Part shown: one piece after another, positions 12,011 through 21,400 of the stretch
Layout: every line of letters starts with the position of its first letter
Numbering within the stretch: the stretch's first letter is position 1
Source of the DNA: Cynocephalus volans
Lineage: Eukaryota; Chordata; Mammalia; Dermoptera; Cynocephalidae
DNA length: 64,000 bases
Assembly (NCBI RefSeq): GCF_027409185.1
Contig: NC_084469.1
Coordinates: 81,503,918 to 81,567,917 of the forward strand
Direction: 5' to 3'
Translations under genes and position numbers: made by a program
The notes under the pieces: generated by a model
The model's database searches: none
Told to the model about the DNA's origin: nothing
The model's input: the letters and a program-made list of their open reading frames with translations, nothing else

Positions 12011-13490
12011 GAGTTCCTTCTGCAGGACAAAGTAGATGAGCAGCTTTCAAAACCCTTGTAACACATCCCTAAAATCCATACAGAATGCTTGATATGTTTG
12101 GTTTAATACTGGAAATAAGTATTTATTAGGCTCACATAAAATATCAATCATACTCATTTCATGGACACCTCCTTCTAACAAAAGTATGCACAGTCTGCTC
12201 TTGGCAAGCAACGGATGTCTACAAATGCCAAAAATCATACCTAGGAATTTTAAATATTCATTATCAGTAGATTCCTTCATCTATATTTAAAAAAAAATAA
12301 TGAAGCAAATTCCTATTTTGTAGAAGGGTGGCAAATCAGAAATGTACAATTAGCACTTAAAGTAAATCAATGGTTAGAGGTAGCTCAGGAACCCCTTGCA
12401 AGTGGCTGCCCCATGACACAGCCCAGGCTTGCAGCTGGTTTTGTTCTCACAAAGTAAGATGAAGCATGTGCTCTCTGTCTCAGGCTTGGGGGCCCAAGGG
12501 CTGCCTAGACCTTAAAGGAGCAGCAGAGTATATAGAGCCCCCAAACCCCATCCTCCAGCACCGCTGAGGACACTGCTTGTAATCACGGGGTTAGAAAGCT
12601 TTTTGTTTCTGCCATACTGTTAGTGCTGGGGGGGGGGGGACAAGGGAGGGAAGGAAGTGTGCACACATAAAGGGTGACTTTAGCTCTTTGTTCTGTGTAC
12701 ATCTCTACCATTTGCACTTTTAAAATAAAAATTCTACCAACGTATTTTTTTAAAGGAAAATGGAATATTCTTCTTTTACCTAAACACCTTATAGTATACC
12801 TCAATTCCCCTAGTTGAGGTTTTCAGATAAACAATTGGTTTCCATAATCTGCGAAGGAACCCATCACATACTCAAAGACAATATGAGGCTCTCCCTTCAG
12901 TATTATTTTCCAAAGTAAATAACTGGTTGTCTTAGTACAAGGCACCATACACCTTGAAAGGATTAGGGTCACACACATTGCCTGAATGCCTGGGGGGTGG
13001 GGTGGGGGCTAGAAGTGCTGGTAAGTGCATGGAGGTCACTTTACTGGGCATTCTTATACCTGCTGTATTTAGAAGGCTTGATATTAATAAGGAGGAGGCA
13101 GAGATAAGCAGCAGGAAATCTCACGTGCTGAGACAATACTCAGAGAGGATTTCTGCACGAAGAGCTGGAAAGGGAGATTCTTGACATTGTGTGTGTACAG
13201 GTCACATGTCCCACCCTTTTTTCCTGGGAAGGAAGCAAACGGATTGGTTGGCATTTGCTAACCTTTAATGGTGTAAATTGTTGAACCATATAGTAGAGCA
13301 TTGTAAATAGCAAACAAGGGGAAAATAGCATCTCGTTAAATTCAATAAGAGAAGGACACTTTAAGATCATTGATCTTGTGGGCTGGGTTACCGAAAATAT
13401 AAAGTGACATCCCCAAAGGAGATATTGAATACAACAGAAAAAAAAATGTTGGTGACATATTGATGAATCCTCACAACCAGCACATCTTCT
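12011..13490. other. Intergenic, nothing recognised; G12 run
   Basis: No gene recognised. It contains a G12 homopolymer at 12,628-12,639 and a G-rich patch near 12,991-13,008 (both replication-slippage or quadruplex-prone). The short open frames have no family resemblance. Confidence 0.4.
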
Positions 13491-13497
13491 ATCTGTT

Positions 13498-13990
13498 CCT
13501 CCAGATTCACTCTCCTCCCTTCTTCAACCTGCTCTGTGCTGTGGTCTTGACGAGTATGAGCAGCCTGCATGGGCTCCCCAACAGTCTGCCTTCCAGTTGC
13601 AGCCCTGGGGAGCCTCAGCAGAGTATCATGGGAAAGGAAGAAAGCGGGGCATTTACTTCTCTTGTTCTCTCTCTGAGGGGTTGCCCAGGGCTGGCTGTGT
13701 CTCTTCAACATGGTCTCAGCTCCTGTCAGGGCCCTCTGCATGCACTCAGTTCTGTCCTTTTGTCCAGGTATGGTAACTGCTCCATCTCCTTGCCTCTTCA
13801 GGCCTGGGGTGGTAGGAATTTCCTACTGTTATTAGCCCCAGAGTTCTGCACTGTATTTTGTGGTTTCCCTACACCCTGCCCATCCATTGTAAATATTCCC
13901 TTTATTCAATTCTCCTCAAACCACTCAATTTGAGAATGCCATTTATTTTTTTCTGCTAAGTCTCAGATATACCATCAAAGAAAGCTGTTA
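13498..13990 (+). repeat. Ancient interspersed repeat, family B (unnamed here)
   Basis: It shares its 3' half with the inverted copy at 25,640-26,165. The order is 'ccctgcccatccattgtaaa', 'ttccctttattcaattctcc' and 'tttgagaatgccatttattt'. The layout (promoter-like front, T-rich end with a family-wide terminus) is LTR- or LINE-3'-end-like, but I cannot name the family with confidence. The two opposed ORFs over it are chance frames. Confidence 0.55.
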
Positions 13991-14049
13991 ATTAGGGTTT
14001 TGGTATCCTGAAAGAAAGTTCTAGTGGACATTTATCATTCTTTTTGCAC

Positions 14050-14665
14050 CTTTCATCATCCCCCCTGCTCCCAGCCCCCCATCTCCCAGCACCACCCAGC
14101 ATCTGAACCAACTCTCTTGTCTGGGGATTCCCCCATCTCATGAGTCTTGATGGGAAGCAAAGACCAACAACTCCATAGAAGCCAGGTGCTCACCTTCCCA
14201 GCCTCCTTGCAGCTATTGCTCAGGCATGTGATCCAGGCTCAACCAATCAGAAGGTGTTTGACTCTTGGCATGACATGGGGCAAGCAGGGACTGCAGAGAA
14301 TCTATCTTGGCTTGGACAGCAGTGGCACTGGGAGCCACATCAGTTTCCGGAGGGAGCAGCCGAGTCTAGCATCAGGCTTGGAGTGTGGGTGGTGCAGCTG
14401 GCAGAGTCTGCACCCAGCAGCAGTGGCAGAATTGGTTCTCTGCAGAAATTCTGTATATTGCTCCTTCCTCTGGGACCACCAACATCAGTCTCTATGGACC
14501 TCCCAAAGCCTGTAAGCAATTCGACGGCTTTGAATTCTTCCCCTTCCTGCTTGAATGAGCCAGAGTTTTTATATAGCTTGAAACTAAGAAACTGCCTGAT
14601 ATAAAAACCAGGCCAAATCTTCTTGACCCAAGGATTCTTACAACCTAAAGTACTCAAACTCACTT
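14050..14665 (+). repeat. Ancient interspersed repeat, family C
   Basis: The front 'gcaggtcatgtgat'-type module ('caggcatgtgatccaggctc', then 'aaccaatcagaag') recurs at about 59,420-59,470 and, more weakly, near 29,330. The same kind of module begins several LTR-like mammalian repeats. No coding capacity. Confidence 0.45.
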
Positions 14666-14679
14666 TAAGTTAAAAATAA

Positions 14680-15285
14680 ATCCATGTTTGAGCATCTACT
14701 CTGTTATAGTTATTATGCTAGATGTTACAGAGCTAATTAAGACTGGCAAGTTTAATAACTATACTCAATATGACAAACATTATAATAAAAACTTGGTTTT
14801 TGGAATACAGATACAGAAGTGGTGAATTCTGTCAGGGAGGTTTTGGAAAGTTTCAGAGAAGCAGTAAGCTGGGGGTAGGTGGGGGAAGAGCACAGATAAG
14901 GAATGGTGGTGTGACTTTGCCTGGCATGTCGGGAGAATGAAGGTGAGCTGAGAAGGACTGGAAAGAGCAGAGAAGGGGGTCACTGGAGGTGAGGCTGGGA
15001 AAGCAAGCCAAGGCCCAAATGCAAACTGCCTAAACTTCACTCTCTAGGCAAGCAGCAGATACCACTGACATGAGCTTGGAAGACAACTGAAGAGGGGGAA
15101 GAATGGAAGCAAGAAACCCTCTCACAGAGGGCTGTGACCACAGCAGAGGCCACGGGACTAAAAAGAAAGGCAGAGACTTGAGAAACCTGCTCTGCTGGGT
15201 GTGTAGAGTCGAGGAGAATTCCAAGATGAGCTTGAAGTTTCAGCTTGAAGGAGTGGGTTGGGGGCAATATTTCTAACTAATATAG
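14680..15285 (-). mobile_element. L2 fragment, antisense
   Basis: 'gagcatctactctgttatag' and 'ttatgctagatgttacagag' are a diverged reversed L2 terminus. The AG-rich continuation ('agagcacagataaggaatgg', 'ggcaagcagcagataccact') fits the rest of the antisense 3' region. Confidence 0.55.
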
Positions 15286-15382
15286 GAATTTAGCAAGTAA
15301 TACAGGTTTTGGGTGGAAGGAGAAAAATGGCACTGGTCTTGGGCATGCCCAGATTCTTTCTAATCTCAGAGATACACTAATA

Positions 15383-15469
15383 CAAGGGTACTTCAAAAAG
15401 TTCATGGGAAGATTCATATTATCTTTGAATTCTTTAATATTTTTCCACAAACTTTTTGAAGTACCCTCA
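15383..15469. mobile_element. Mariner-type MITE (87 bp)
   Basis: A near-perfect hairpin element. The left arm starts 'caagggtacttcaaaaagtt' and the right arm is its reverse complement ('aactttttgaagtaccctca'), with arms of about 26 bp. It is flanked by TA on both sides (15,381-15,382 and 15,470-15,471), the target-site duplication expected for Tc1/mariner transposition. Too short to encode transposase. Confidence 0.8.
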
Positions 15470-15489
15470 TACATTCATTTTTCTAAGCT

Positions 15490-16390
15490 GGGATCTTGCC
15501 TCTAATCACTGTCCCATTCAGAAGAGAGGATGGGATTGTTTCAAACCTGCTTGCTATCATTTGATTTCCCTACTATTCATGGGGCTATTTTATTTGCTCT
15601 GGGTATTACCACAGCCTTAACTCGCATGGTCATTTGGGACGTTCGTCGGTTGGCAGTTAGGAACATATAATTCTTAGAAGGGTTAAGAGTAAACTTTTAA
15701 AATTTTCTCCATATTAACCTCTCCACCTTGGGGTGACAATGTGACCTGGATCCATTTATCTAGTACACTGCCAGACCCACAACAGAACCTTAGGGATGTC
15801 ACTGGACCCCAGGACCAAAACTAGCCTTCTTCCTGGTCCGTCTGCTGTTGAACTTCTCTAGTCCACTCCTGACCCTGATTTCTCCTGCCAAGCTCAGTTC
15901 TGAGAGCTGACAATGGCAAGCCATGGCATCCCAAAACACCCTTTCTATAAACTTATAAACTTCACAAACATATTTGGCCCTGCTTCCTGTGCTACTAAGC
16001 CTCATTCTTGATAGCACTTGCCTTAGTTGTAAGTAGTAAAGTTCTTCTAGTTGGCTTTTTGTTAAGATGTGTGTGGACCTGGGGTCTAATGACATCTTTA
16101 GATTTGGATTCTAAAAAAGGGCATCACCATTGAGCACTTGGCTAAAGGAAACACTTACAGTTTACCAGTGAATGACTTTCATTTATCAAATTCTCAGCAC
16201 AAAAGGCTAAGGCCATACAATAAGTACTAACCTACAATGCTACTTGTTTCTGAAAGAACAAAACTGGTAGCTTTAGAGATATTTTCTGGAAACCAAATAC
16301 AGGAACAGCTTTGTTATTCCATACCTAGGAAGAGAAAAGATGTGTACTCCTTTATTCATTTTTGCTTCCTTCTTGAACAATCATCTATAA
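15490..16390. other. Intergenic; one 98-codon antisense frame
   Basis: No named feature. A minus-strand open frame at 15,799-16,095 encodes a mixed-composition 98-residue peptide rich in Leu, Arg and Ser. No splice sites or family were recognised. It may be chance or a fragment of an unrecognised repeat. Confidence 0.35.
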
Positions 16391-16394
16391 AGTG

Positions 16395-16515
16395 GTGTGA
16401 TTCTCTACTAGACCAGGAGCTCTGTGAGGACAGAAGCAGGCTCTAATCCATGTCTAAATCCACACCACCTGGCACAATACACGTGATGTGGTCAGGGTCA
16501 AATAAAAGTTGGTTG
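16395..16515 (+). mobile_element. L2 3' end, sense
   Basis: 'ctagaccaggagctctgtga' through 'cctggcacaatacacgtgat' and 'taaaagttggttgaatgaat' is a typical short L2 terminal fragment with the tgaatgaat tail. Confidence 0.7.
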
Positions 16516-16689
16516 AATGAATCATATATGGCAAGAGAATGCACACACACAGAGGAGTAATCCTGGCAGCCACAGAGCTTGACAAGTGAAATTTTTTTGC
16601 CATTGGTAGCACTTGAGGCAGAGTTGGTAACTATTCCCATGTAATGTGAACATTTCAAATAAATGGAGACTAGACTCATGGCTAAGCAA

Positions 16690-16995
16690 TGTAGTCATTC
16701 AACCAACACTGTTTTGGAGATTTTTCTAAAGTCATAACATGCTCCATAAGCAATAAGTTATGAAGCCTGAGCATGTGAATAAAATTTAATGTTGTCATAA
16801 ATTTTATGACAAAGTTAACCTGACACATACTTAATGACATGCATAATCATTATTATGCAGCATTGTAATCAGACATTAATAATAAGCAGTTCACACCAAT
16901 GACTGTAAAAGTCCTTACTTGCATTCAGCCAAATCAACTGCTTAGTATTTTTCTCTCCCTTCTCATTTGTTAGCTCTCCATATCTACAATAACCA
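16690..16995. other. Unique AT-rich block with inverted repeats
   Basis: Non-repetitive by eye. It contains two inverted repeats: 16,792-16,812 (arms TTGTCATAA/TTATGACAA) and 16,841-16,858 (arms GCATAAT/ATTATGC), amid several TAAT and ATGCATAAT-like motifs. Its role is unknown; see the findings. Confidence 0.4.
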
Positions 16996-16999
16996 TCAG

Positions 17000-17577
17000 T
17001 GGTGATTGGCTTCTCTGATGATACGAATAATTGAATCCTCAATGCACAAACACAGAACCCTTACTGAAGACAGTGACAAGCAGGTAAGGCTCTCTGCACT
17101 CCCTCTACCCGCTAAAACACCTCATGCAGAAGCAGGTGGGAGTTCTGCCTGGGGCCCTCGGACCTTACCTCTTCAGTGTGTTCCAGCAACTCCCAACTCT
17201 AGTACCTGGATCTCTGCCTGAAAGATTTTTCTGAAACTAAAGAAAGCCTCTATGTCCCAAAGAAGCACATTGAAATTGAGGGAAAATTAACGACCCCACC
17301 CAGCTCTCACCAATGACTACAGGCAGTTGGTGGATAAAATCCTTATCCCTTACCCCCTAGGGCGAGGGGCAGTAGTGTTGAGGCTTGTGCTCCACACTGA
17401 CTCCCAGGGTTCCCTGACAGGCTGTCTGTCCCCAGTAGTCAGCAACAGCCTTCCTTTCCTTGCCTCACTCCTCCACTCTCCCACCAGTGCTTCATGGCAT
17501 CACCTCCCAAATAAACCACTTGCACTTGAATCCTTGTATCTAGGTCTGCTTCTGTGGGGACCCAAAGTTAAGACATT
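17000..17577 (+). mobile_element. LTR-like repeat (ERVL/MaLR type, family uncertain)
   Basis: The 3' part 'cctcccaaataaaccacttg', then 'gaatccttgtatctaggtct' and 'gacccaaagttaagaca', has an AATAAA followed by a pyrimidine-rich R/U5-like end, the layout of mammalian ERVL-class solo LTRs. No internal retroviral gene was seen. Confidence 0.5.
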
Positions 17578-17649
17578 GCTCCAGTGATGGGGATAAATGT
17601 CTCTGAGGCTTCCTCAAGCATTCCTCAACCATCAAAGACTCTTCCTACC

Positions 17650-17722
17650 TTGCACACATGCACATATGTATGCACACACACACACTCCCTCACGCACATG
17701 CACGCACACACACACATGCAAC
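17650..17722. repeat. Imperfect CA-rich simple repeat
   Basis: Interrupted (CA)n/(GCACA)n tract ('cacacacacactccctcacg' and 'cacacacacacacatgcaac' patches). The open frames across it are artefacts. Confidence 0.9.
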
Positions 17723-17729
17723 CAGTCAC

Positions 17730-18595
17730 ATCCAGGCTTCCTGAATACCAGCCAGTTGCAGGTAGAAAAAAAGTGGCACTATAAGCCTGTGGCTGCCCTT
17801 GAGGAAAGCTCCATCACTATGTCGTGGGGCCCAGGAAAATGAAAGAACATGATCATGGAAGGATGGAGAATGCTCTCTGGATCCCTGACAAGTTGCACAG
17901 GGTAGAGGGTAAGAGTCCACTTGGCTCAAGCAGAGGTGGGAAGAGAGAGGGCCTGGTCTGAAAGTCCCATTGCTCAGGAAAGGTTGCTCCAGACACCAGA
18001 TCTACACCAACTGTGCAGTCCAAGAATCTCCGGGTAATAGGTCTCTGGTGGTCCTGAAATCTACTCCAACAATTCTCAGCTCATTTTTCTCAGGGAAGTA
18101 GCCAGGATAGTTCAGAGACTCATTCTGCAGTTAGAGAAAAAGAGTAGGCACAAACAGCCTTGGTGAAGTCACGAAAGCACATTCATGCTAAAGTGTAAAT
18201 GACTCACAGCTTCTTTTCTATTTTTATGGTAGGGAGGTGCTTTAGAACATAAGGGCATTAATGAACTAAAGGGATAGGGAAGGAATGTTCCTGTCACATG
18301 AAAGGCAGAAAAGGGGGAAGCTAGTGGTGACCAAAATAAATCATCTTTTACACGTGGCCATCTCTACCTATTATAGCTCTGGGGGAGGAGAGATTCAGTA
18401 TACAAAGTATCGTATGCAATCCCTACTGCAGTGGGGTACAGTTTAGAGGGGTCAAGGAGAGAACCACAGAGTGTTTTATTCCAAACCAGAAACAGAGATG
18501 TATAAAACACAGCCTCCCTGGCATCAGAAGAAAACTGAGTAGTGGTAGTGGTATAGGAAAGAGAACCATGGGATGTGGAGTACCAAGATGTACGC
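17730..18595. other. Intergenic, nothing recognised
   Basis: Mid-GC sequence without a recognised gene or repeat. Confidence 0.35.
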
Positions 18596-18599
18596 ACTG

Positions 18600-18765
18600 T
18601 CCCAGTGCCAATGTTCATTACTCTGTGATTTCAGGTAGGTCACTTGAAGTCTCTGCACTTCAGTTTTGCCATCTCTCAAACAGGGATAAATACCATCCAT
18701 CCTGCATCTCTCGTAGAGTTGGTTATGAGGCTCGTGTGTGGCACACCTGAGATTATGTGTTGCTA
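18600..18765 (+). repeat. MIR SINE fragment
   Basis: 'tcaggtaggtcacttgaagt', 'cttcagttttgccatctctc' and 'aaacagggataaataccatc' give the MIR core in order. Confidence 0.7.
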
Positions 18766-18779
18766 AAAATCAAGAACAC

Positions 18780-18992
18780 GGCCTGTGGAGTCTGACTGAA
18801 CAGGCTGAAATCCCTGCTCAACACATCCCAGCGGGGTCCTGGGCAATCATTTACTCTGTTTCCACATTTGCAAAATGAGATAAAAGCACCTTCTTCATAA
18901 GATTATTCCAATGATTAATTGAAATAATACATGCAGAGAATTAAGCATGGTACTTGGTACTTATTATATCAATGAGTAAAAGCAATTTCTAA
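18780..18992 (+). repeat. MIR SINE
   Basis: A second sense MIR immediately after the first: 'tgtggagtctgactgaacag', 'ccacatttgcaaaatgagat', 'gattattccaatgattaatt' and 'aagcatggtacttggtactt'. Confidence 0.75.
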
Positions 18993-18994
18993 AA

Positions 18995-20597
18995 TATAGA
19001 GAATCATATGATGTTTAGGACATTGAAAATAAACTTTTTGCTTGCTGCAATAGTACTGAACACTTTCAGATGGCTAAAGTCAGAATGCGTACATGTAAAT
19101 GTGGTATGCTTGCTTCAGCTCTAAATACAGAGGGCTTACCTTATTATTAAAATATATTTAGTTGTCATAAGGCTGAACATTTAGTTCTAGTTAATAGATT
19201 AAATGCTTGGTTTGAATAGTATTTGAATTTCCAGGTTCTAGATTATTCTGGTTGACAAAGTCTCCTTTGTATTTTATAAAGAGGGTAAAATTGGTATACT
19301 GACTATAGAACAGTTGTGTCATTTTTCAAGGTATATTAAAACCATGGTTCACCATAACTTGTACCTGTTGGCACAGAATTCCTAGTAAACTGAACTTCAT
19401 TCATTGAAGAAACATTGAGTGGAAGAGGTAGAACACTATTTTTGGTATTTTTCATTTTCAAATCATTGGTTTAAACATGTTAAGACTTTGTTGTCATTCT
19501 CTTTCCCCCCTACTTTCAGTATGCTAAATAAATGACTGTACATTTCTAATTTACAGAGTTTTTTTTTTAACAAAAGAAAATGTAATCTGATAACCAAGTC
19601 AACACGAAGCATTATAAACTACAAATCACACAAAGACACAAACGTGAAGATGCTAACTTTTGTTAAAGTATGCTTACCTATGGTTTCCCCTCAGGCACAG
19701 TCTTTCATGCTAAGGTTCCAACATTAGCAAAGGCAGAAGCACTTTGGAAAATAAAAAAAGAGAAAGACAAAACGAATCTTAATCAAAATCTTACACATCT
19801 CAAATCTGTTGTTAACAAAGTTTTAAAACTTAATAAGTTCATTAGGTTAAACATTTGGATGACTGGGTAACAAGTCTACCCCAAAATATGAGCTCTGAGG
19901 GATTTCCATGTCTATGTAATATAATGTTCACATGATACCTTCTAAAATTACTAATCTGAACATACCATATAAGGAAAATTCATATTCCATCTTTTTGAAA
20001 ACATCTAGAAAAATGAAGTTGGTATTTACAAAATGAAGCTCAAGAGATGTGTTAAGCCATATAGGTTGTGACTGTTGAGAACATTGGTAGGTACAAAAGT
20101 GGAGCGGGAGAGGAGAAACAGAACAAAGGACTTTTTGTTAAGTGATGGGGAAGAAACATGTAGAGTGTATCTCAATAAAACGGGATTTAAAAATATTTGA
20201 AATACTCTATCTTCAAAATGACAAGGAAAGAGAAATGATTCGCAAATAAATTCATTAGGTCATCAAATCCTGTTAAATTCCTAATTGAGAAGAGTAATGT
20301 ATACAATCTATACATTTAAACCTATTGGCTCAGTTTACAGTGTCCATTTCATTCTCAGTGTGTTATTAATATATGTTTTCTAAAAGGAATACTGGTAAAT
20401 TGTACTTATCTACTTCCTGGCACCATCATGTAACCTGGTACAAAGTAATCATCTTCTTATACTTAAAAAATTTGGAATGGTGTGAAAATTAGAAAAATAA
20501 ATGCCCAATCTTTAATGTTGTAGTCAGGTTTAAGACACAAAAATTTTATCTACATGCAGTAAAAGATTAAAATCTAGATATTAAAAAGTACTGCAGA
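18995..20597. other. Unique intergenic DNA
   Basis: 1.6 kb of AT-rich sequence with no recognisable repeat or gene. An open frame at 19,670-19,870 is unsupported. Confidence 0.4.
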
Positions 20598-20747
20598 GGG
20601 CCAGCCCGTGGCTCACTTGGGAGAGTGTGGTGTTGATAACACCAAGGCCACGGGTTCGGATCCCTATATAGGAATGGTCAGTTGTCTCACTTGGAAGAGC
20701 GTGGTGCTGACAACACCAAGTCAAGGGTTAAGATGCCCTTACTGGTC

Positions 20748-20781
<34 letters not shown>
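20598..20781 (+). mobile_element. CYN-like dimeric tRNA-Ile SINE
   Basis: Two tandem tRNA-derived monomers are joined by 'ctatataggaatggtcagtt'. Each has an A-box-like 'ggctcacttgg' or 'gtctcacttgg' and the first a B-box-like 'gggttcggatcc'. The loop 'gataacaccaaggcc' resembles tRNA-Ile. A poly(A) tail runs 20,753-20,781. Imperfect flanking repeats ('tactgcag' / 'gagtgcag') may be the target-site duplication. This architecture is that of the CYN SINEs reported from colugos. It is not a functional tRNA gene. Confidence 0.85.
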
Positions 20782-20783
<2 letters not shown>

Positions 20784-21248
20784 AGTGCAGTATGAGTAAC
20801 GCATTACCCTTCAGTTCTCAAAATGTTAGATCACAAAAGTATCACTTATATAATTGTTGTAGCTCATTTCTTTGCTTTCCTCTTTTTTCTATGCGTTTTG
20901 TAACAATTTTTTAAAAGTGGAAATATAATTGATGTCATGTTAACAGCTATAGAAATAGTTAAAAAGTATGGAAAAGCTAAACAGAATGCTAATAATCTGT
21001 TTCTTGCAGTAACATATATGGAACAACATAAAGGGACAAAAAAGAAGAACAAAGAGAGGGTTTACCATCTTTAAAAATTTTCAAACTAAACCTCATTGCT
21101 TAACAATAAAAAAGATTTCACGTTTAAGTTAAATTAGAGCCAACTACTGTCTAAAACACTACAACACTGGCATCTGAGATAGCACAAGTGTCTTTTTGAG
21201 GGACAGTTTTGCAGGAGAAATGGGACAGGTTTTTAGAGCCAAGAGAAA
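20782..21248. other. Intergenic, nothing recognised
   Basis: AT-rich unique-looking sequence. Confidence 0.35.
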
Positions 21249-21254
21249 GGAAAT

Positions 21255-21400
21255 AATTCTATCTCTGCCAGCTGAACAACCTTGGGCAAATCAGTTTACC
21301 TCTGGTAGGCTACATCTGGACATCCCAAAACTTGATATTAATAACCACCTGAAAGTCTTATGTTGAGGTGCGTATGTATCTGTCCGTGAAAGGTATGTTG
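21255..21400 (+). repeat. MIR fragment
   Basis: 'tctgccagctgaacaacctt' followed by 'gggcaaatcagtttacctct' is the MIR core. The rest is decayed. Confidence 0.6.

Noticed and set aside
13460..13933. 157-codon ORF as a candidate gene
   Set aside because: Lies within family B repeat, is matched by a long opposite-strand frame, and has no recognisable domain or splice support.
20598..20781. Functional tRNA-Ile gene
   Set aside because: Tandem tRNA-like monomers, an extra base in the B box, loss of acceptor-stem pairing, a poly(A) tail and repeats elsewhere in the window show a SINE.
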